A DNA stretch of 19,687 nucleotides. Source: an uncultured Lachnospiraceae bacterium (GTDB taxonomy: Bacteria > Bacillota > Clostridia > Lachnospirales > Lachnospiraceae). The DNA lies in contig UQAW01000074.1 in the NCBI GenBank assembly GCA_900539175.1, positions 1 through 19,687 of the forward strand. Direction: 5' to 3'. Positions 14,270 to 19,687 of the stretch are shown one piece after another. Position 1 is the stretch's first letter, and every line of letters starts with the position of its first letter. The notes under the pieces were generated by a model. It was given only the letters and a program-made list of their open reading frames with translations, was not told where the DNA came from and did not search any database. The position numbers and the translations under genes were made by a program.

Positions 14270-15628
14270 ATGACAGAACCGATATTTGCGGCAGAACCAT
14301 CAAGGCTGCTGATTGCAGCGGCAGCAGGTATTCTATTATTGTTACTGCTAATCATTAAATTTAAAATTCACCCGGTATTATCCCTGTTGATTTCTGCGTT
14401 GTTTATTGGCCTTGGAGCTGGAATGCCGGTTCCAGTTCTGGTCAATACTGTGGAAAAGGGGGCGGGAGAAACACTGCAGGGAATTGTGCTGCTGATCGGG
14501 CTTGGTTCCCTGTTTGGCGGTATATTAGAAGTATCAGGAGGAGCACAATGTGTTGCTCAGACATTGATAAATAAGTTTGGAGAGAAAAAGGCAGGCATTG
14601 CCTTGGGAATTACGGGACTGGTAGTTGGTACAACTGTATTTTTTGAAGCGGGTGTTGTAATATTAATTCCATTGGCATTTGGACTGGCTAAAAAAACAAA
14701 AAAATCAACATTATATTATGTGATTCCTCTTCTGGCAGGTTTGGCAACAGGATTTGCCTTTATTCCACCATCTGCGGGATCTGTACTTGTTGCGAATATG
14801 CTGAATGTAGATTTGGGGGTTATGATTGCAGTAGGAGTACCCGTGGGTATTTTATCTTTGATCTTTGCAGGGATTTTGTGGTCGAAATTAATTGGCAATC
14901 GAATGAATACCGGACTTCCTTCCAATATTCAGGAAGTCCGGGAAGCAGAAGATGGTAATCTTCCTCCCTTTTCTACAGTGCTGTGTATTATTCTTGTTCC
15001 GCTGGTTTTAATCTTATGTAGTACAGTTTCAGAATATATTCCGGGAATTGATTTTATCCGCCCGGCATTAAAGTTTCTTGGAACACCGTTTGTTGCATTA
15101 ATTATTGCAGTGTTGTTTGCAATGTATTTTCTGGGAAAAAAGCAAGGTTATAATGGAGAGCAGTTAAAGAAGATATTAGATCATTCTTTGCGCCCGACAG
15201 GACAGATTCTTTTAGTCATTACAGGAGGCGGGATTATTCGTTGGGTGCTGCAGGACTGCGGCATGGGAAATATTATCGGGCCTGCACTTGAAAAAAGTGG
15301 TCTTCCTCTCGTTCTTGTGGCTTTTTTGATTGCAGCCCTGATTCGTGTATCTGTCGGAGCCGCAGTTGTAGCGATGACAATGGCGGCTGGAATTATGGCG
15401 GCGATGCCGGGAGTTGCAGAATTGCCGCCGGTTTATCTGGCCGCGATGGTTTGCGCAATCAATGGAGGGGCGACTGCGTTTAGCCATGTAAACGATTCTG
15501 GTTTCTGGCTTGTGAATTCACTGTTGGAAATCGACGAAAAGACAACCTTAAAATCATGGACAATAATGGAAACGATTATAGGGATTACAGGATTGGTATG
15601 TGCGATTGTGATTAGCTTGTTTGCTTAG
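14270..15628 (+). CDS. GntP-family gluconate/hexonate:H+ symporter
   Basis: A 452-residue membrane protein with about 12 hydrophobic helices and the GntP hallmarks: GLGSLFGGILEVSGGAQ (about residues 77-93), GFAFIPPSAGSVLVANMLNV (about residues 160-180), and 'INGGATAFSHVNDSGFW' near residue 400, the conserved H-x-N-D-x-x-F-W transport motif. GntP relatives import gluconate, fructuronate, idonate or related acid sugars. Translation is coupled: only two bases separate it from the previous stop, and its ribosome site (AGGAGGAAG) lies within that gene's end. It supplies the substrate for the dehydrogenase and kinase. Confidence 0.9.
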   Translation: MTEPIFAAEPSRLLIAAAAGILLLLLLIIKFKIHPVLSLLISALFIGLGAGMPVPVLVNTVEKGAGETLQGIVLLIGLGSLFGGILEVSGGAQCVAQTLINKFGEKKAGIALGITGLVVGTTVFFEAGVVILIPLAFGLAKKTKKSTLYYVIPLLAGLATGFAFIPPSAGSVLVANMLNVDLGVMIAVGVPVGILSLIFAGILWSKLIGNRMNTGLPSNIQEVREAEDGNLPPFSTVLCIILVPLVLILCSTVSEYIPGIDFIRPALKFLGTPFVALIIAVLFAMYFLGKKQGYNGEQLKKILDHSLRPTGQILLVITGGGIIRWVLQDCGMGNIIGPALEKSGLPLVLVAFLIAALIRVSVGAAVVAMTMAAGIMAAMPGVAELPPVYLAAMVCAINGGATAFSHVNDSGFWLVNSLLEIDEKTTLKSWTIMETIIGITGLVCAIVISLFA

Positions 15629-15639
15629 GAGGAAAATGT

Positions 15640-16665
15640 ATGACTGGAAAAGTAGTTTTGGGAACAATGCAAAATGATACGAATGACTCCGTTCTCAGAT
15701 CCATTTATGATATCACAGTATTTGGAGAAAGTCTGATCGATTTTACTTCACAGGGACCAAATGAAGATGGGCAGATGTTATATGCGAGAAATCCAGGAGG
15801 AGCGCCGGCAAATGTTGCTGTTGCAGCTTCAAAACTGGGAGCACATACGGCATTTGTGGGAAAAGTTGGAAGAGATATGCATGGAGAATTTCTTAGATCA
15901 GTACTACAAAAGGAAGATGTGGATACGACAGGATTGATTTTAGATGAGCAGTATTTTACTACATTGGCGTTTGTAGAGGTAAGTGAAACTGGTGAGCGTA
16001 CGTTTTCTTTTGCGAGGAAACCGGGAGCAGATACGAAGATTCAAAAGGAAGAAGTAGATATTTCCGTGTTGGATAATACAAATATTTTTCATGTGGGTTC
16101 TTTATCGCTTACAGACCAACCGGCGAGAGATACAACATTTTATGCAGTGAAAAGGGCGAAGAAAAAAGGAAGTATTATTTCATATGATCCGAATTACAGG
16201 GCATCTTTGTGGAAAGATGAAGAAACGGCAAAGCAACATATGAGAAGCCTTATTCCATATGTGGATTTAATGAAAATATCGGATGAGGAAGCAGAACTTC
16301 TAACAGAACACAAGGATATTCAGGAAGCAGCAGAAGATTTATATCGTCAGGGTGTAAAAATCGTAGCTGTCACACTCGGTGGAGATGGTGCCTACATTTA
16401 CTGCAAAGAAGGTGGCTGCATGGTTCCGGGATTTGCTGTAACACAGGTGGAAGATACAAACGGGGCAGGTGATTCGTTCTGGGGTGGATTTTTATATAAA
16501 ATCAGTACTTCAGAAAAGCAGATGGATGAATTGACAATAAAAGAGTTGGCGGAGTATGCCCGATTTGGAAATGCGGTTGCAAGTCTTTGTGTGGAGAAAA
16601 GGGGTGCGATTCCAGCTATGCCTAAATTGCCGCAGGTAGAAGAAAGGATGGAAGACGAAAGATGA
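15640..16665 (+). CDS. PfkB-family sugar kinase, fructokinase-like
   Basis: A 341-residue cytoplasmic kinase. It shows FGESLIDFTSQG (about residues 29-40), NPGGAPANVAVAASKLG (about residues 51-67), 'GKVGRDMHGEFL' and the ATP/catalytic signature DTNGAGDSFWGGF (about residues 272-284, with the Asp of GAGD as base). The NPGGAPANVA form is typical of fructokinases; 2-keto-3-deoxygluconate kinases usually differ there. About 26 residues precede the usual start (YDITVFGES), an extension supported by AGGAGG upstream of the ATG at 15640 and no better start inside. It lies 11 bases after the GntP stop in the same operon and probably phosphorylates the ketose made by the dehydrogenase. Confidence 0.85.
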   Translation: MTGKVVLGTMQNDTNDSVLRSIYDITVFGESLIDFTSQGPNEDGQMLYARNPGGAPANVAVAASKLGAHTAFVGKVGRDMHGEFLRSVLQKEDVDTTGLILDEQYFTTLAFVEVSETGERTFSFARKPGADTKIQKEEVDISVLDNTNIFHVGSLSLTDQPARDTTFYAVKRAKKKGSIISYDPNYRASLWKDEETAKQHMRSLIPYVDLMKISDEEAELLTEHKDIQEAAEDLYRQGVKIVAVTLGGDGAYIYCKEGGCMVPGFAVTQVEDTNGAGDSFWGGFLYKISTSEKQMDELTIKELAEYARFGNAVASLCVEKRGAIPAMPKLPQVEERMEDER

Positions 16666-16769
16666 AAACAGATTTAAAAGAACAGATGAATGGAATTCAG
16701 CCAATGTTTATAATATTGAAAAATGTAGCTTACAGGTCTTTTCTTATTCTGGAAAAATGGTATAATTAA
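16662..16769 (+). pseudogene. Truncated fourth gene of the operon (35 codons)
   Basis: The ATG overlaps the kinase stop (ATGA), and AGAAAGGATGGAAGA precedes it, as expected for a coupled downstream gene. It reads MKTDLKEQMNGIQPMFIILK and ends in TAA at 16767, where the -10 box of the WYL unit lies. I do not recognise the protein. It looks like the first codons of a lost gene fused to the promoter of the next unit. Confidence 0.4.
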
Positions 16770-16790
16770 CATGACATACAGCTGTCATGT
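16761..16790 (+). promoter_or_regulatory. -10 box and palindromic operator of the WYL regulator
   Basis: TATAAT (16761-16766) is followed by ACATGACA (16769-16776) and TGTCATGT (16783-16790), a perfect 8-bp inverted repeat with a 6-base centre. The palindrome covers the expected transcription start, so a repressor or autoregulator would act there. I see no good -35 box. Confidence 0.6.
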
Positions 16791-16825
16791 TTGCTTTGAT
16801 ATGATAATAAACACAAGAGGCATTC

Positions 16826-16855
16826 GATGTCCGGCGGACATCCGTTCAACGCCGG
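16826..16855 (+). promoter_or_regulatory. GC-rich leader with two overlapping hairpins
   Basis: GATGTCCG (16826-16833) pairs perfectly with CGGACATC (16835-16842) around one base. CCGGCG (16831-16836) can instead pair with CGCCGG (16850-16855). The two stems share bases, so only one can form at a time. They lie just before the ribosome site (GGAGTG at 16863) of the WYL gene. Confidence 0.45.
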
Positions 16856-16876
16856 CCGTAATGGAGTGAAGACTAT

Positions 16877-17797
16877 ATGAAGCTAGATAGGCTTATTGGA
16901 ATACTTTCCGTATTACTGCAGGAAGAAAGCGTTACAGCACCAAAACTGGCAGAAAAGTTTGAGGTGTCACGCAGAACGATTAACAGGGATATTGAAGATT
17001 TGTGTAAAGCGGGGATACCGGTCTGCACCTCCCAAGGTGCTGGTGGTGGGATCAGTATCATGGATGGTTACCGGATGGACAGGACACTGCTTACATCAAA
17101 GGATATGCAGATGATCCTGGCAGGACTGCGGAGTCTGGACAGCGTAAGCGGGAGCCATTATTATGGCCAGCTTATGGAAAAGATTAAATCCGGATCATCG
17201 GACTTTGTCAGCGGCAGGGATTCTATGCTGATTGATTTGTCATCCTGGTGCAAAGAGGCGATAGCTCCAAAGATAGAGCTTATCCAGGATGCCATTGAGG
17301 AAAGGAGGCTTCTGACCTTTCATTATTATGCGCCGGGCGGTGACAGTGTCCGAACGATTGAACCCTATTATCTGGTTTTTAAATGGTCGTCCTGGTATGT
17401 GTGGGGCTGGTGCACCGCGAGAAAAGATTTTCGAATGTTCAAGTTGAACCGGATGGACGCGCTGCTGAAGGATGAGGCAGGGTTTGACTCCAGAAAAGTG
17501 CCGATTCCGGATTTGTCAATCCAGAGGATATTTCCGGGGAAAATAAGAGTAAAGGCATTGTTTACCAATGATTCAAAGTGGAGACTGGTAGAAGAATTCG
17601 GAATTCATTGTTTTACGGAAAAGGAAGATGGAACGCTTCTTTTCACAGCAGATTATACAGATCAGGAAAATCTGCTCTGCTGGCTGCTTACTTTTGGCGC
17701 AAAGGTGGAAGTGCTGGAGCCTGTGGAAGTGAGAGATAAACTGATCCGTATTGCAAACAATATAATAAGTCAATATGGGGAAGCAGGAAATATGTGA
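16877..17797 (+). CDS. WYL-domain transcriptional regulator (YafY type)
   Basis: A 306-residue DNA-binding regulator. The N-terminal HTH_11 winged helix is at about residues 1-58 (KLAEKFEVSRRTINRDIEDL, then the wing CTSQGAGGGISI). A WYL domain is at about residues 140-215 (LLTFHYYAPGGDSVRTIEP, WYVWGWCTARKDFRMFKLNR). A WCX-type C-terminal extension follows to the end. WYL domains bind small ligands or nucleic-acid ends and control the HTH. GGAGTG precedes the ATG by 8 bases. The palindrome at 16769-16790 suggests autoregulation. The MBL-fold gene 122 bases downstream in the same direction is the natural candidate target. Confidence 0.9.
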   Translation: MKLDRLIGILSVLLQEESVTAPKLAEKFEVSRRTINRDIEDLCKAGIPVCTSQGAGGGISIMDGYRMDRTLLTSKDMQMILAGLRSLDSVSGSHYYGQLMEKIKSGSSDFVSGRDSMLIDLSSWCKEAIAPKIELIQDAIEERRLLTFHYYAPGGDSVRTIEPYYLVFKWSSWYVWGWCTARKDFRMFKLNRMDALLKDEAGFDSRKVPIPDLSIQRIFPGKIRVKALFTNDSKWRLVEEFGIHCFTEKEDGTLLFTADYTDQENLLCWLLTFGAKVEVLEPVEVRDKLIRIANNIISQYGEAGNM

Positions 17798-17918
17798 AAG
17801 ACATCAACAAATTATGGAAAGGAAAAGTTATGAAGATTTTTTTGAGGATACATGCCAAAAACCGTTTATCCTCTGTGCATTCGGAGAATTAAAATTTGTG
17901 CAGAGGAGATTAAATTTA

Positions 17919-18734
17919 ATGAATAGATTAAAGAAACCAGTTGTTACTGAAGAAACTATTCGAGCAATGGAGGATATGTCCTTTTTTACACATGCCCTGA
18001 TTTTTGATGATTTATTAATTGTTTCGCAGAAGGAAACAAATTGTTTTGTTTTAAAGACTACAGATGGGCTGATGGTAATAGATGCCATATGGCCTAAAGA
18101 GGAGGCTTTTCATGCAATCGTTGATGCCGTTAAGGATGTAGGATGGGATCCGGAGACAATAAAAAAGTTGGTATTGACACACGGACATGTAGATCATACG
18201 GGATGTGGAAAGTGGTTTGTAGAAAAACATCATGTAAAAACATACCTTTCTAAGAGAGATGATATTTTTTGGCGGGAACATCCGGTAAAGCCCAATAGAC
18301 CGGAAACATGGAAAGATTATGAAATAGATGTTTATATACAGGATGGCGATGCTATAACATTAGGAGATAAAACAATAGATGTTTATGCTACGCCTGGTCA
18401 TACACCAGGAGGATTGAGTTATATATTTCCAGTGACAGAAAACAGAGAAACTCATATGGCTGCTTTGTGGGGTGGAGTAACACCTCCCAGAGAAAAGGAT
18501 GAAGTAAAGCAATATTTAAGGTCATTGGATTATTTTATGAAAGAAGCAAAGAATAAAAATGTTGATGTTGCATTAAGTAACCATACGTCTTTGGACAATG
18601 GATTAGAAAGAATTGCATATTCAAAAGAGCGGATGGAATATATGCCAAACATTTACATTGTTGGATGGGAAGGTTTCCAACGGTATTGTCAAGTATTTAG
18701 GACATTGGGGAATGATATGCTGAATAGACTATAA
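17919..18734 (+). CDS. MBL-fold metallohydrolase
   Basis: A 271-residue cytoplasmic metallo-beta-lactamase-fold protein. Metal-site motifs: LTHGHVDHTG (H-x-H-x-D-H) at about residues 86-95, TPGHTPGG near residue 163, and SNHTS near residue 223 for the last His. Between the second and third His it reads AALWGGV where many relatives have a bridging Asp, so metal coordination may be of the variant type. The frame opens at 17775, overlapping the WYL gene, but ATG 17919 has GAGGAG upstream and starts at the usual family position. The 121 bases before it hold a short frame that I cannot assign (17798-17918). Probably co-expressed with the WYL gene. Confidence 0.85.
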   Translation: MNRLKKPVVTEETIRAMEDMSFFTHALIFDDLLIVSQKETNCFVLKTTDGLMVIDAIWPKEEAFHAIVDAVKDVGWDPETIKKLVLTHGHVDHTGCGKWFVEKHHVKTYLSKRDDIFWREHPVKPNRPETWKDYEIDVYIQDGDAITLGDKTIDVYATPGHTPGGLSYIFPVTENRETHMAALWGGVTPPREKDEVKQYLRSLDYFMKEAKNKNVDVALSNHTSLDNGLERIAYSKERMEYMPNIYIVGWEGFQRYCQVFRTLGNDMLNRL

Positions 18735-18834
18735 AATAATAAGAAAAAAGTATTAGAAAATGAGGCGGCCATAATGCACTGGATCATTCGCCTGTGAATG
18801 GGAAATTTAAAAATATTGAAAGGAAGAGGGCGGA

Positions 18835-19476
18835 ATAAGTACGTTTATCATAAGAAATGAACAGGAAAAAGATTATAGGAAGGTTGAAGAATTACATAGA
18901 AAAGCTTTCTGGAACTTGAATGTTCCCGGTTGTAATGAGCATTATCTTGCACATATTATGAGAGAGCATCGGGATTTTATACCTGAACTGGATTATGTAT
19001 ATGAGTTGGATGGACAGGTAATTGCAAATGTTATGTATACGAAATCAAAGTTGGTTGACGAACAGAAAAACGTTGCAGAGAGCCTTACTTTTGGCCCCAT
19101 AAGTGTAAATCCGGAATTTCAGTGCAAGGGAATTGGAAAAGCATTGTTAGAAAAAACTTTAGATAAAGCTGTAAATATGGGATATAAAGCAATCGTTATT
19201 TTGGGAAATCCGGATAACTACGTTGGAAGGGGATTCAAAAGCTGTAAAAGATATAATGTTTGTCTGGAGGGTGATATTTTTCCAACGGCACTTCTGGTAA
19301 AGGAGCTGGAACCGGGATTTTTTGATGGAAGGAAATATTATTTTTATGAGTCTTCGGTTTTTCAGATTGATGAGAATTCCGCTGATGAATTTGATGAATG
19401 TTTTGAGCCTATGGAAAAATCTTTTCAGCCAAGCCAGGAAGAATTTTATATTCTCAGTAATTCTATTATGCGTTAG
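18835..19476 (+). CDS. GNAT family N-acetyltransferase with ATA in place of the start codon
   Basis: A 213-residue GNAT protein if read from 18835. From there the sequence is a complete family N-terminus: (ATA)STFIIRNEQEKDYRKVEE, then LHRKAFWNLNVPGC. Motif A is 'GPISVNPEFQCKGIGKALLEK' (about residues 86-106; first 20 or so residues only, Q-C-K-G-I-G loop) and FQPSQEEFYILS is near the end. The codon at the expected Met position is ATA, with AGAGGGCGGA just upstream, an excellent ribosome site. The only alternative, TTG 18916, has no ribosome site and would remove the first strand and helix. Either a rare ATA start is used or the gene was silenced by an ATG-to-ATA change. The body shows no other lesion. 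Confidence 0.75.
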   Translation: MSTFIIRNEQEKDYRKVEELHRKAFWNLNVPGCNEHYLAHIMREHRDFIPELDYVYELDGQVIANVMYTKSKLVDEQKNVAESLTFGPISVNPEFQCKGIGKALLEKTLDKAVNMGYKAIVILGNPDNYVGRGFKSCKRYNVCLEGDIFPTALLVKELEPGFFDGRKYYFYESSVFQIDENSADEFDECFEPMEKSFQPSQEEFYILSNSIMR

Positions 19477-19525
19477 GAGAAATTTTCGGATTGCGTATTC
19501 TTATACAATTCTGTGAGGCGTGTTT

Positions 19526-19675
19526 ATGACAATACAGTTTAATCTAAAAGATGACCGTTCCGAAACAGTACATTATGACTTTGTGGAATATCCGGTGCGT
19601 GCCCAACGGGCGCTGCTGTACGGGACTTTCATAGTAAACGGACATGTCTGCTGGCGCAGACATCACCATTCATGA
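19526..19675 (+). pseudogene. Possible AraC-family N-terminal fragment at the window edge
   Basis: MTIQFNLKDDRSETVHYDFV, then EYPVRAQRALLYGTFIVNG, then a stop after 49 codons. 'VHYDFxEYPV' resembles the start of the cupin domain of AraC-type regulators of Firmicutes. The rest of the gene is either lost or lies in another frame beyond the window. The terminal hairpin overlaps its end. Confidence 0.35.
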
Positions 19676-19680
19676 AAGTC
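19624..19680. repeat. Nested inverted repeat at the window end
   Basis: The outer arms GACTTTCAT (19624-19632) and ATGAAAGTC (19672-19680) are perfect over 9 bases. Inside lies a second perfect stem TGTCTGC (19645-19651) / GCAGACA (19656-19662) with a 4-base loop. There is no T-run, so it is not a simple terminator. Confidence 0.6.
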
Positions 19681-19687
19681 GATTGCT

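Noticed and set aside
1..19687. CRISPR arrays, tRNA or rRNA genes
   Set aside because: No regularly spaced repeats, cloverleaf-like segments or rRNA-like conserved stretches were seen on either strand.

Overview
The window looks like a low-GC gut Firmicute of the Lachnospiraceae type. The grounds are AT-rich DNA, AGGAGG-type ribosome binding sites, consensus sigma-A promoters, and families common in that group (DUF6440, PspC, ROK and WYL regulators, GntP, many small GNAT acetyltransferases). This is an inference from gene content; there is no rRNA marker. No tRNA, rRNA, CRISPR array or intact transposase was seen.

Region 1 (1-4800) is accessory DNA. It holds a DUF1801 protein, a toxin-antitoxin-like pair (DUF3990 protein plus an XRE-type partner cut by an in-frame TAG), a decayed C-terminus of a large serine recombinase, a PspC/DUF6440 pair of small proteins, and a Cap4-like protein (DUF4297-type nuclease domain plus SAVED cyclic-oligonucleotide sensor). 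The Cap4-like gene has no CD-NTase or other CBASS gene beside it in this window.

Region 2 (4834-11133) is an array of small same-strand genes, mostly GNAT acetyltransferases, mixed with a Nudix hydrolase and many broken fragments: a frameshifted GNAT, a P-loop kinase with internal deletion, the first codons of a MutT gene, an HxlR remnant, and a GNAT that lost its N-terminus. A module (GNAT plus small membrane protein starting MSYSIIGSADGPTS) occurs twice, at 5298-7233 and 10129-11133. In the first copy it is split by about 1.1 kb of other genes and its membrane gene carries a clean 201-bp in-frame deletion.

Region 3 (11134-16769) is an ordinary catabolic locus. A ROK repressor on the minus strand diverges from a mannitol-dehydrogenase-family oxidoreductase, a GntP permease and a PfkB fructokinase-like kinase. 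Clear divergent promoters and a candidate operator lie between them. A short chopped ORF overlaps the end of the kinase and runs into the promoter of the next unit.

Region 4 (16740-19687) holds a WYL regulator behind a palindromic operator and a GC-rich leader with two overlapping hairpins, then an MBL-fold hydrolase, a GNAT whose natural start codon is ATA rather than ATG, and a short AraC-like N-terminal fragment ending in a nested hairpin.

Most functional calls rest on motif recognition by eye; no alignment or database search was run.
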